Shown here: positions 55,058 through 62,960 of the stretch, piece after piece | Position numbering within the stretch: position 1 is the first letter of the stretch | Layout: every line of letters begins with the position of its first letter | Assembly: GCA_016705125.1 (NCBI GenBank) | Contig: JADIYW010000001.1 | Span: forward strand, 22,501 to 86,500 | Source of the DNA: Bacteroidota bacterium | GTDB taxonomy: Bacteria > Bacteroidota > Bacteroidia > Chitinophagales > JADIYW01 | Direction of reading: 5' to 3' | DNA: 64,000 nt | The notes under the pieces: model-generated | The model's database searches: none | What the model was told of the DNA's origin: nothing | What the model saw: the letters and a program-made list of their open reading frames with translations, nothing else | Translations under genes and position numbers: made by a program

Positions 55058-55881
55058 GTTCCAAATATCTGAAATAGATTCCTAATTATTATTGCCAAAC
55101 AAACAATTGCAAATAATAATTGTAATAATTTTGCTGGCGTTTTTTGAGCCAGTGTTACTCCAAAAGGAGCAAAAATGATCATTCCAATTATGACCGGAAA
55201 GGTCATTTTTAAATTTATGCCGCTATAAAAATCAGCTCCTAAGGCCTCTATTCCTTCGTTTTTATTAAAAAGATGAAATATGGAAATGCCAAAAGTAGTG
55301 ATTAACATTACCCCTTGTGAAATTGAAAAGGTCTTTTTTATCGGATATTTAAGTAGTCCGTTCAAAATAGGATTAATAACCACTCCTCCACCTAAGCCTG
55401 TAAAAGCAGTACACAAACCAGTTAAAAGACCCGTTAGACCAAAATATTTTTTGTCTAATTGGTCGTTTTCTACAACCTCTTTTTTGGTAGGTAAAACCTT
55501 GAACAACATAGGAATCAAAAAAATAGTGAAAACAGAAAAGAATATTTTTTTATTGTATCCTTCCCAATGCGCAACTAAAATAGTGCCTAATATTGCGGTA
55601 AACAAGGCAGGTATTCCCGTTTGCAATACTAAATTTGGATAAAAATTTCTTGATTTTACTTGCTTCAAAAACCCAGAAAGGGCGCCAAAAAAAATAGAAA
55701 AAATACTGTTTATCAAAGTCAACTGTACTAGCATTGCGTCATTGTGTACTAATTCAGGATGATTTTTTTTCAAATAAATATTAAAAACAACAACATAAAT
55801 AACGCCTCCACCAATGCCAAACATCCCTGAAATAATCCCTCCAAGCGACCCAACCAAAAAAAGCATAACGATTTCGTTCAT
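55054..55881 (-). CDS. TauE/SafE (TSUP) family membrane transporter
   Basis: 275 residues with seven to eight helices. FLVGSLGGIISGMFGIGGGVIYV at the start and GLLTGLCTAFTGLGGGVVINPIL in the middle are the two related Gly-rich repeats of the family. It probably exports sulfite or organosulfonates or takes up a similar anion. It overlaps tsaB by 4 bases. Confidence 0.9.
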   Translation of the reverse strand: MNEIVMLFLVGSLGGIISGMFGIGGGVIYVVVFNIYLKKNHPELVHNDAMLVQLTLINSIFSIFFGALSGFLKQVKSRNFYPNLVLQTGIPALFTAILGTILVAHWEGYNKKIFFSVFTIFLIPMLFKVLPTKKEVVENDQLDKKYFGLTGLLTGLCTAFTGLGGGVVINPILNGLLKYPIKKTFSISQGVMLITTFGISIFHLFNKNEGIEALGADFYSGINLKMTFPVIIGMIIFAPFGVTLAQKTPAKLLQLLFAIVCLAIIIRNLFQIFGT

Positions 55882-55945
55882 TACTTACTCATTCGTTTTT
55901 AGGGCTTTTAAAATGGAGACTTTATGAAATTCCTTCATTTCAATT

Positions 55946-56629
55946 TTATTCATTCGATGCGACTGTAAATAATAGAGGGCTATTAAAAATGGCAACTGGC
56001 GATATTACCATTTCTTCTTCTGGAATATTATTGCCATATCGCTCTTTTGCTTTTTGCTGAACCTTAGGATTTGTAAAATCATAATCCTTTATTTTTTCTA
56101 ATTTTCCAATTTCAAGACCCGCGCCTCTTTTATAAATTTTCCAAATTAATTCTGAGCAATATATTTTATTATCCGACCATTCAAAGTTAATATCATAGTC
56201 TTTTCCTGTAAATTGATTGCCAATGTCTTTCATTTTCAAAAGTGCCTTTTCATTCAAAACCTCTTCTGCATTCTTTAATCGCTTTACTACAAATTTTCCA
56301 TTTTCCCCTCGCTCAATCCATTTCATTAATGGCGTGCTTTTTACAGGCTGTATAGCTTCAAAAACAAAAAAATCTTCTCCTTGTTTGAATATAATTCCAC
56401 AATGAGAATATTTTGAACCGGTGGCTAATTGTATTGCTTTGCTTTGACTTGAAAGTGAGGTTTGAAATATTATATCTCCATCCTTTAAATTTTTGCCTTC
56501 AAGCGATTCGTCAAATGCTTTTTTCTTTAAATCAGATAATGCTTTACTAGATTGGTTTTTATGTGCTACAAACCATCCAATAGTAATTAAAAGGACTGAA
56601 ATGCAAAAAAGCAAAAATATCTTTTTCAA
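55946..56629 (-). CDS. YiiX/YebB-like permuted papain-fold peptidase, membrane-anchored
   Basis: 227 residues. One N-terminal helix (4-22) is followed by LKDGDIIFQTSLSSQSKAIQLATGSKYSHCGII (His76) and a late IYCSELIWKIYKRG (Cys158), the swapped His...Cys order of permuted NlpC/P60 enzymes. They are thought to cut amide or thioester bonds, perhaps in cell envelope lipids or peptides. The start is TTG at 56629, because an in-frame stop lies a few codons upstream and no ATG is available. Confidence 0.82.
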   Translation of the reverse strand: MKKIFLLFCISVLLITIGWFVAHKNQSSKALSDLKKKAFDESLEGKNLKDGDIIFQTSLSSQSKAIQLATGSKYSHCGIIFKQGEDFFVFEAIQPVKSTPLMKWIERGENGKFVVKRLKNAEEVLNEKALLKMKDIGNQFTGKDYDINFEWSDNKIYCSELIWKIYKRGAGLEIGKLEKIKDYDFTNPKVQQKAKERYGNNIPEEEMVISPVAIFNSPLLFTVASNE

Positions 56630-56654
56630 TAGGATAGCTTTTACATGTTTTGGT

Positions 56655-58325
56655 TTACTTTCCTAAAAGCTTATTATATTTTTCTATCTCAATAAAATAT
56701 TCCAAGGCCGTGGCAATATCTTTGTCTTCGGTTAACGATGAGGCAATTCTACCTTTTTCGTACTTATACCGACTTACAATTTCCATTTGCAATATTCTTT
56801 TAATCTCGCTTTTAAATTTCATCAAATCATCTCCCTTTTCACTTAATATTTCAGACTCAAGTGTAGAAATTGCAGGTTGGAGTGCTGCAAAATATTTTTC
56901 TTCTTCAGCCGTTTTTTTAAGCGCTTTCAGAGCCTTCTCTGTGTCTGTTTCATACTTAAATGATTTGCCTTTTACGAATTCAACAAATTCAACATATTCA
57001 GCATCTGTCATTTTGTATTTTGAATCTCCTAAAAGAGTAGAATGGTTTTTTTTATACAAATTTGCAAATGTAAAAAAATGATTGTTCTCAAATAAACTAA
57101 TGGTTACATCAGCCATTAATTCCTCTTCGGTTTTAACGTCAGGTTCAATTCCAGCCCCATCCTTTACTATTCTTCCAATTTTGGTCTTGAAAGATTTTCT
57201 TAGGGAGTCAGGCAATACTTTGGCTACTCCTTCCGAATCTCTGTGGGTATAATCAATCCGTTGGATACACCTTCCGCTTGGAATATAGTATTTAGAAGTT
57301 GTTACTTTTAATCTCGACTTGTATGCAATTGGTCTTGTAATTTGCACCAATCCTTTTCCATACGAATTTTGACCTATTACTATTCCTCTATCCAAATCTT
57401 GTATAGAGCCACTCACAATTTCAGATGCAGATGCAGTTCCTTCATCTATTAATACAATCAATGGGATTTGTAAATCAACTGGTTTGTTTTGAGTTTGGTA
57501 TTCATGATTTGAATCGGCTGTTTTTCCTTTGGTATAAACAATTTTTAAACCTTTATCGATCCATACATTTGCAACATTGATTGCTTCATTTAACAAGCCT
57601 CCACCGTTTCCTCGCAAATCAAAAATTACGCCTGAAAGTTTTGGATTGTTTTCTTTTAAGTCTTTCATAGCATCTGCTACTTCTTGACCTGCTTTTTCGG
57701 CAAAATTATCCAACTTGATATAACCAATTTCATCATTTATCATACCAAAATAAGGCACATTTTTAATTTGTATTTCTGCTCTTGTAATGGTGAGTTCTTT
57801 CTCAAGTCCTGTACTATTTTGCCTTATTTTTATTTTTATTGAAGTATTTGGTTGCCCTTTCAACAAATTACTCATTTGATCAGTGGTATAGCCCTTTGCG
57901 CTTTTTCCGTCAATTTCTAGAATGATATCTCCTGATTCTAAGCCAGCCTTTTGAGCTGGATATCCTTCGTAGGGGTCAGAAATGACAATATAGTCGTCAA
58001 TTTTCATAATTCTGGAACCCACTCCATCATATTTTCCTGTTGTTTGTAATTGATATTCATCTATATCTGCACCAGAAATATAATTTGTAAATGGATCAAG
58101 TGAGGCCAACATAGACTCAATGCCTGTCTCCATTAATTTATTCGGATCCACATCATCTACATAATAGGTATTTAGCTCCTTAAATAAAGTTGTAAATATT
58201 TCAATGTTTTTGGATAATTCAAAGTACCGATCGCCAGCAGCTGTAAGTACAAAAAAACCAAGTATCGTTAAAGAAATAGCCAAATATTTTTTCTTAATTT
58301 TAGCTATGCTGTTTCTTATATTCAT
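56655..58325 (-). CDS. C-terminal processing (S41) serine protease, CtpA-like
   Basis: 556 residues. An N-terminal helix anchors the protein; a PDZ domain with YPAQKAGLESGDIILEIDGK lies near 122-141; the protease core has IFDLRGNGGG near 234, a Ser in TASASEI (299-301) and Lys324 in SYGKGLVQ, which form the Ser-Lys dyad. It processes or degrades periplasmic proteins. The C-terminal 180 residues are helical. Near yidD, with a 120-base gap without other features. Confidence 0.93.
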   Translation of the reverse strand: MNIRNSIAKIKKKYLAISLTILGFFVLTAAGDRYFELSKNIEIFTTLFKELNTYYVDDVDPNKLMETGIESMLASLDPFTNYISGADIDEYQLQTTGKYDGVGSRIMKIDDYIVISDPYEGYPAQKAGLESGDIILEIDGKSAKGYTTDQMSNLLKGQPNTSIKIKIRQNSTGLEKELTITRAEIQIKNVPYFGMINDEIGYIKLDNFAEKAGQEVADAMKDLKENNPKLSGVIFDLRGNGGGLLNEAINVANVWIDKGLKIVYTKGKTADSNHEYQTQNKPVDLQIPLIVLIDEGTASASEIVSGSIQDLDRGIVIGQNSYGKGLVQITRPIAYKSRLKVTTSKYYIPSGRCIQRIDYTHRDSEGVAKVLPDSLRKSFKTKIGRIVKDGAGIEPDVKTEEELMADVTISLFENNHFFTFANLYKKNHSTLLGDSKYKMTDAEYVEFVEFVKGKSFKYETDTEKALKALKKTAEEEKYFAALQPAISTLESEILSEKGDDLMKFKSEIKRILQMEIVSRYKYEKGRIASSLTEDKDIATALEYFIEIEKYNKLLGK

Positions 58326-58445
58326 TTTTATTTTTGTTTATCGATTCAAATTTATTCTAAAAACATTTATATGGCACTAAAATAGGGATTTTTAACAATA
58401 ATTTTGTGACTATTTCCCTTTTGGCGCCTCAAATACCTTTTTATT

Positions 58446-58676
58446 TTATGGTACTGGGTCGTGCCCATGCCTACCCCAAGGATGGCATGAGGAAATTCTT
58501 TTTATGGCTAGCCAAGTTCCTTTAATTGGGCCGAACTTTTTAATTGCTTCCATAGAATACACGCTGCAAGATGGCGTGAATCGGCAAGCTGGACCTAATA
58601 ATGGGCTAATTAAAAGCTTGTAAAGGCTTATTATCCCAACTAAAATAAACGTAAAAAAGTTTCTAATTAATTTCAT
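58446..58676 (-). CDS. yidD: Membrane protein insertion efficiency factor YidD
   Basis: 76 residues from the ATG at 58676. PLLGPACRFTPSCSVYSMEAI and SCHPWGRHGHDPVP are diagnostic of YidD, a small amphipathic membrane factor that helps YidC. It overlaps the end of rnpA by 14 bases. The conserved Cys are present. Confidence 0.92.
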   Translation of the reverse strand: MKLIRNFFTFILVGIISLYKLLISPLLGPACRFTPSCSVYSMEAIKKFGPIKGTWLAIKRISSCHPWGRHGHDPVP

Positions 58677-59037
58677 GCTTGGATTCAAAAATAGCAATAA
58701 AAGCTTGAATACTATTGTCTATGTCCTGAAAACTAGGCAATTCTTTTCCAATGTAATTAAACCAGAAAATACCCTTTTGGTTTTTTTGTATCAATTGCTC
58801 CACAAATCCATTCTTATGCAGTCTCCAGCTTTCTCGCAATAAACGCTTTATTTTATTTCTATCCGTCGCTTTTGGAAATGATTTCTTTGCAACTGAAAAT
58901 CCGTATTGACTGATTACAAAATCATCATTACTTTGAAAGGAATAAAATATTTTTATTTTTGGGGTATTTACAAACAACTTACGCCTAAAGAGTTCTTGAA
59001 TTAACTTTCGACTCTTTAGGCGTTCGTGTTTAGAGAT
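58663..59037 (-). CDS. rnpA: Ribonuclease P protein component, apparently without a standard start codon
   Basis: The RNase P protein assists the catalytic RNA in trimming tRNA 5' ends. RNRIKRLLRE-type helix here is DRNKIKRLLRESWRLHKNG, with QYGFSVAKKSFPKA before it. The N-terminal family residues (SKHERLKSRKLIQELF) are encoded upstream of 58977, but that stretch, open back to a stop at 59086-59088, holds no ATG or GTG and only TTG at 58977, which would delete them. ATC at 59037 is the best-placed start, giving 124 residues; a sequence error is the alternative. A 13-base inverted repeat begins 12 bases inside. It lies between rpmH and yidD. Confidence 0.75.
   Translation of the reverse strand: MSKHERLKSRKLIQELFRRKLFVNTPKIKIFYSFQSNDDFVISQYGFSVAKKSFPKATDRNKIKRLLRESWRLHKNGFVEQLIQKNQKGIFWFNYIGKELPSFQDIDNSIQAFIAIFESKHEIN
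58981..59023. promoter_or_regulatory. 13-base perfect inverted repeat at the start of rnpA
   Basis: Arms ACGCCTAAAGAGT (58981-58993) and ACTCTTTAGGCGT (59011-59023) with a 17-base loop. In the transcript the stem starts 12 bases after the putative ATC start and ends just before the TTG at 58977. No U run follows, so it is not a terminator. Confidence 0.75.
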
Positions 59038-59080
59038 TGATAACTTGCTATATTTATTGTCGGATAAACCCGTAGCTGTA

Positions 59081-59236
59081 TTATTTTAATTTGCGTTCAT
59101 CAGAAACAGACAGTTTGTGACGACCTTTAGCTCTACGAGCTTTGATCACCTCTTGTCCGCCTTTGGTCTTCATTCTAGCTCTAAAGCCATGTTTATTCTT
59201 ACGCTTTCTAAGCGATGGTTGAAAAGTACGTTTCAT
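59081..59236 (-). CDS. rpmH: 50S ribosomal protein L34
   Basis: 51 residues, hand-translated from the ATG at 59236: it starts MKRTFQPSLRKRKNKHGF, continues RARMKTKGGQEVIKARRAKGR and ends SDERKLK before TAA at 59081. This is a full L34, the typical neighbour of rnpA and yidD. A match to the promoter element shared with rpsL and infA lies just upstream. Confidence 0.96.
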   Translation of the reverse strand: MKRTFQPSLRKRKNKHGFRARMKTKGGQEVIKARRAKGRHKLSVSDERKLK

Positions 59237-59248
59237 TGTTCAAAAAAA

Positions 59249-59266
59249 TTTTGGACTGCAAAGATA
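59249..59266 (-). promoter_or_regulatory. Putative rpmH promoter with shared downstream element
   Basis: Minus strand TATCTTTG (59259-59266), a full -7 match, runs into CAGTCCAAAA, so TTTGCAGTCCAAAA is shared with rpsL and infA. No -33 TTTG at 19-20 bases. Confidence 0.6.
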
Positions 59267-59307
59267 ATTTATTATTTATTTTTTTTATCGCTTTACGATA
59301 AATTAAT

Positions 59308-61245
59308 TTAGCCATTCATCGAAATTAGGAATTCTTCGTTGTTTCTGGTGCCTTTCATTCTTTGTAAAAGCAGTTTCATCGACTCCTCTGCATTCATGTC
59401 TGCTAAATGATTTCTCATAATATACATTTTAGCAAGCGTTTCTTTATCATGCAAAAGATCGTCTCGTCTGGTACTTGATGCCACAACATCTATTGCCGGG
59501 AATATTCTTCTATTAGACAACTTTCTATCCAATTGCAACTCCATATTACCCGTTCCTTTAAATTCTTCAAAGATTACCTCGTCCATTTTTGAGCCAGTAT
59601 CTGTCAATGCTGTTGCGATTATAGTAAGCGAACCTCCATTTTCTATGTTCCTAGCTGCACCAAAAAATTGTTTCGGTTTGTGTAGCGCATTTGCTTCTAC
59701 GCCACCTGAAAGCACTTTACCTGATGATGGCGCACATGTATTGTAAGCACGAGCCAATCGGGTGATTGAATCGAGTAAAATTACAACATCATGTCCACAT
59801 TCTACTAATCGTTTTGCCTTTTGTAAAACAATACCTGCTACTTTTACATGCCTATCAGCTGGTTCATCAAATGTTGAAGCCACCACTTCGGCATTCACAC
59901 TTCGAGCCATATCTGTTACTTCTTCTGGTCGCTCATCAATAAGCAATACGATTAAATAAACTTCAGGATGGTTTTTTGCTATAGCATTTGCAATGCTTTT
60001 CAATAGCATTGTTTTTCCTGTTTTCGGCTGCGCTACTATCATGCCCCTTTGTCCCTTCCCAATTGGAGTAAACAAATCAATTACACGAGTGGAGTAATTT
60101 GTGGAGTTTTCGAATAAATTTAATTTTTCTTCAGGAAATAAAGGTGTTAAATAATCGAACGGAATTCTATCTCTTAATTCTTGTGGCGTTTTGCCATTTA
60201 TCGTTTCTAACTTTAATAAAGCGAAATATTTTTCCCCTTCTTTAGGTGGCCTTATAGTTCCTTGTACGGTGTCGCCCGTTTTTAGTCCAAAAAGTTTAAT
60301 TTGAGATGGAGACACATATACATCATCTGGACTTGAAAGATAATTATAATCTGATGATCTTAAAAATCCATACCCTTCTGGTATTATTTCCAACACACCA
60401 TCTCCATCAATTACTCCGTCTAATTCTACGTTAAACTCAGACGAATAACGCCTAGTAGAATTATTTCTATCATTATTATTGTTACTCGGGTTGTTATTTT
60501 GGTTGGGGTTATTATTGGGATTATTATTGGGGTTATTGTTCGGATTATTGTTAGGGTTAGGATTGTTTACTTGATTGTTTGTTGGTAATTCAGTTTTATT
60601 ATTATTCGATTGGTTTTGAATATTTCTTTCTTTTATCTGTTTTATTTCTGCCTTTATCGCTTCCTCATCGCTTTTTTCTTCTTTTTTGGCAATTTCAGGT
60701 TCTTGAACTTGCTTATTATTTTTTATTGGCTTAGGATGTGGTTTTTTGTTCGGATTGTTATTTGGCTTTTCACTTTCCTTTTCTGCTTTCGATATAACTA
60801 CTTCATTTTCAGTTTGCGGTTTTACCTTTTCTTCGTTTGATATTACTATATTAATTACAGGCTCTGGAATCATTTCCTCTACTTTTGGCAATTCCTTTTC
60901 TTGCTTTTTAGCAGGTGCTGGTTTTTTGTTATTGCTTTTTTCTTTTTTTATTGCCTCTAAAACTTTTGATTCTGGTTTTATTTCTGAAACTTCAATTACG
61001 GGCAAAGGGATTTCTTCCTCATCCATGTCAAACTGAATTTCAATGCGTTTGTTTACAGGTTTAATTGACTTCTTAGCTTCTTTTTCAGCAACTCCAATAG
61101 GCGGCGACTCCAAAATCGAATCTTCCTTAATCTCAAAAAATGGTGTTTCCTCTTCCTTTGCTCCCTTTCGTTTTCTTAAAACTTTTTTAGGTGTACCGTC
61201 TTGAATGCTAAATAGCTTGTTTGGAATTTCTTTCTTTTCTTCCAT
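59308..61245 (-). CDS. rho: Transcription termination factor Rho, with long disordered N-terminal region
   Basis: 645 residues, over 200 longer than Escherichia coli Rho. Residues 1-270 are low complexity: charged Lys/Glu/Pro stretches, then NPNNNP repeats at 221-262. The conserved part begins near 280: RNA-binding EIIPEGYGFLRSSDYNY, then the ATPase core with Walker A AQPKTGKT (406-412), LLIDERPEEVTDM and SGGVEANALHKPKQFFGAARN. It unwinds RNA from RNA polymerase with ATP. Rho of Bacteroides thetaiotaomicron has a similar disordered insert reported to drive phase separation; this is an inference here. Confidence 0.95.
   Translation of the reverse strand: MEEKKEIPNKLFSIQDGTPKKVLRKRKGAKEEETPFFEIKEDSILESPPIGVAEKEAKKSIKPVNKRIEIQFDMDEEEIPLPVIEVSEIKPESKVLEAIKKEKSNNKKPAPAKKQEKELPKVEEMIPEPVINIVISNEEKVKPQTENEVVISKAEKESEKPNNNPNKKPHPKPIKNNKQVQEPEIAKKEEKSDEEAIKAEIKQIKERNIQNQSNNNKTELPTNNQVNNPNPNNNPNNNPNNNPNNNPNQNNNPSNNNNDRNNSTRRYSSEFNVELDGVIDGDGVLEIIPEGYGFLRSSDYNYLSSPDDVYVSPSQIKLFGLKTGDTVQGTIRPPKEGEKYFALLKLETINGKTPQELRDRIPFDYLTPLFPEEKLNLFENSTNYSTRVIDLFTPIGKGQRGMIVAQPKTGKTMLLKSIANAIAKNHPEVYLIVLLIDERPEEVTDMARSVNAEVVASTFDEPADRHVKVAGIVLQKAKRLVECGHDVVILLDSITRLARAYNTCAPSSGKVLSGGVEANALHKPKQFFGAARNIENGGSLTIIATALTDTGSKMDEVIFEEFKGTGNMELQLDRKLSNRRIFPAIDVVASSTRRDDLLHDKETLAKMYIMRNHLADMNAEESMKLLLQRMKGTRNNEEFLISMNG
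60490..60570 (-). repeat. Tandem Asn/Pro-coding repeat within rho
   Basis: Several 12-base units such as GGATTATTATTG (on +) encode repeated NNNP in residues 226-252. Imperfect copies show drift, so the tract has expanded by slippage. In frame (12 = 4 codons), so length changes keep the frame. Confidence 0.8.
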
Positions 61246-61312
61246 TTTTGCTCTAATAATTTTTTTCTTTAATTAAATCAATTTTTTTTGGTGCTTCAAT
61301 TTTTTTGGACGT

Positions 61313-61426
61313 TTATCTTATCCATTCTATTTTTTCCAATATATCAGCAATTGACACCTTTTGATTGTTATCTGTTTCTTTAAATTGGGGGAATTGCATT
61401 TCAAGAAGTTTTTTGACTTCAATCAT
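61313..61426 (-). CDS. Small ORF in the rho leader
   Basis: 37 residues from ATG at 61426, ending QKVSIADILEKIEWIR. The same frame stays open back to a stop at 61568-61570, about 84 codons in all, but has no other ATG, GTG or TTG. The peptide looks protein-like (helix-rich, mixed charge), so it may be a leader peptide or a relic of a longer gene. It lies within the predicted 5' leader of rho; Escherichia coli has an unrelated leader ORF there. Confidence 0.35.
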   Translation of the reverse strand: MIEVKKLLEMQFPQFKETDNNQKVSIADILEKIEWIR

Positions 61427-61527
61427 GGAAAAAATAGTATTTGGATTATAACTCAAAATTTGATTGCAAATAAAAATAAGTTGCTTAAAATTGTGGTCAA
61501 AAGAATATTGACCGCGGTTTATGGATG

Positions 61528-61558
61528 CAAAGTAAATAAGTTTTTTTAAATAATCAAT
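61528..61558 (-). promoter_or_regulatory. Candidate rho promoter
   Basis: Minus strand TTG (61555-61557), 19 bases, then TTACTTTG (61528-61535) and CATCC; the -7 element differs by one base from TAnnTTTG. It would give a leader of about 275 bases before rho. Confidence 0.5.
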
Positions 61559-61630
61559 ATAATCTCTTTATTTTTTTTCTAAAAATTATTTGATAAAGAT
61601 AAATTTCACTTTCCAACATAATATAATCCA

Positions 61631-61638
61631 TATCTTTG
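61631..61638 (+). promoter_or_regulatory. Candidate serS promoter -7 element
   Basis: TATCTTTG, a full TAnnTTTG match, followed by CTAC; 19 bases before the ATG at 61658. No clear -33 TTTG, so a short leader is implied. Confidence 0.55.
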
Positions 61639-61657
61639 CTACATATAAAAATAAAAG

Positions 61658-62929
61658 ATGTTACTAGTAGAATTAATTAGAAAAAACCCAGAAGAGGTAA
61701 AAAGGAAATTAGCAAAAAAGAATTTCAACCAACCAGAGATTGTAGATGAAATCATTTCCTTAGACACAAAAAGAAAGAAAATTCAAACTGCTTTAGATGA
61801 TTTTTTATCTCAAAGAAATACTATTTCAAAGGAGATTGGCAGTTTAATGCAATCTGGACAAAAAGAATTAGCCGAAAATAAAAAAAATGAAATAAGTACA
61901 ATTAAAGAAAATACTTTAGTACTTGAAGCCGATTTGAAAGTTGTAGAAGACAAACTTTTCAACCAGCTGGTTACATTGCCTAATTTACCTAGCGACTTGG
62001 TTCCTGAAGGAAAAACGCCTGAGGAAAATGTTTGTACTTTTATAGTAAAAGAAATCCCCGTTTTGTCTGAAGATGCTAAACCACATTGGGAACTTACCGA
62101 AAAATATGATATCGTCGATTTTGAATTGGGCGTTAAATTAACTGGCGCTGGCTTTCCTGTTTATAAGGGAAAAGGTGCCATTTTACAACGTGCTCTAATT
62201 AGTTTCTTTTTGGATGAAGCCGGAAAAGCAGGCTATAATGAAGTAATTCCGCCTTTGATGGTAAATGAAGAAAGTGCCTTTGCTACTGGTCAACTACCAG
62301 ACAAAGAGGGGCAAATGTATCACGTAACAGAAGATAAGTTTTACTTGATTCCAACTGCCGAGGTACCAATTACTAATATTTTAAGAGGCGAATTACTAAA
62401 AGAAAACCAATTGCCCATAAAATACACTGGATACACACCTTGCTTTAGACGCGAGGCTGGTTCATATGGAAAAGATGTAAGAGGATTAAATAGGCTACAT
62501 CAATTTGATAAAGTAGAAATTGTTCAAGCTCAGCATCCCGACAAATCATACGAGACATTGGACGAAATGGCGAAACATGTAGAAAATTTATTAATTAAAT
62601 TGGAATTACCATATAGGATTCTAAGGTTATGTGGTGGCGACATGAGTTTCGCTAGTGCGCTAACCTACGATTTTGAAGCTTATTCCGGAGCACAAAAAAA
62701 GTGGTTAGAAGTAAGTTCTGTTTCCAATTTTGAAACTTTTCAAAGCAATAGACTTAAATTGAGATTTAAAAATGCCGATGGGCAGAATATATTAGCACAC
62801 ACATTAAACGGAAGTGCATTGGCTTTGCCTCGTATAGTAGCTTGTTTGTTGGAAAACAATCAAACTCCCGAAGGAATCAAAATACCTTCTGTTTTGCAAA
62901 AATATACTGGGTTTGATATGATTAAATAA
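61658..62929 (+). CDS. serS: Serine-tRNA ligase
   Basis: 423 residues. The N-terminal coiled-coil tRNA arm covers about 30-105. Class II motifs follow: TAEVPITN, GYTPCFRREAGSYGKDVRGL (motif 2) and HTLNGSALALPRIVACLLEN (motif 3 with its Arg). It charges tRNA-Ser in the cytoplasm. Full length; its ATG is 19 bases after the -7 element. It converges on the lipoprotein gene at 62961, 31 bases away. Confidence 0.97.
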   Translation: MLLVELIRKNPEEVKRKLAKKNFNQPEIVDEIISLDTKRKKIQTALDDFLSQRNTISKEIGSLMQSGQKELAENKKNEISTIKENTLVLEADLKVVEDKLFNQLVTLPNLPSDLVPEGKTPEENVCTFIVKEIPVLSEDAKPHWELTEKYDIVDFELGVKLTGAGFPVYKGKGAILQRALISFFLDEAGKAGYNEVIPPLMVNEESAFATGQLPDKEGQMYHVTEDKFYLIPTAEVPITNILRGELLKENQLPIKYTGYTPCFRREAGSYGKDVRGLNRLHQFDKVEIVQAQHPDKSYETLDEMAKHVENLLIKLELPYRILRLCGGDMSFASALTYDFEAYSGAQKKWLEVSSVSNFETFQSNRLKLRFKNADGQNILAHTLNGSALALPRIVACLLENNQTPEGIKIPSVLQKYTGFDMIK

Positions 62930-62960
62930 TTGGATTATTTGAAAATGAAATCGTAACAGC

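Larger units (their letters stand above)
61246..61657. other. Divergent rho/serS spacer (412 bases)
   Basis: Holds a candidate rho promoter, a candidate serS promoter and a minus-strand small ORF (each listed). Otherwise A/T-rich; no RNA gene seen. A 62-codon frame on the + strand here appears to be a shadow. Confidence 0.6.

Noticed and set aside
59284..59302. Hairpin TTTATCG/CGATAAA just after rho
   Set aside because: In the direction of rho transcription it is followed by A runs, not U runs, and the stem is only 7 weak base pairs, so I do not call it a terminator.
60490..60570. Regular 12-base repeats that could look like a CRISPR or minisatellite
   Set aside because: They are in frame inside rho and have no spacers; they encode an Asn/Pro repeat.
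61361..61549. 62-codon + strand frame in the rho/serS spacer
   Set aside because: It is opposite a more protein-like minus-strand frame and has no promoter or family match.
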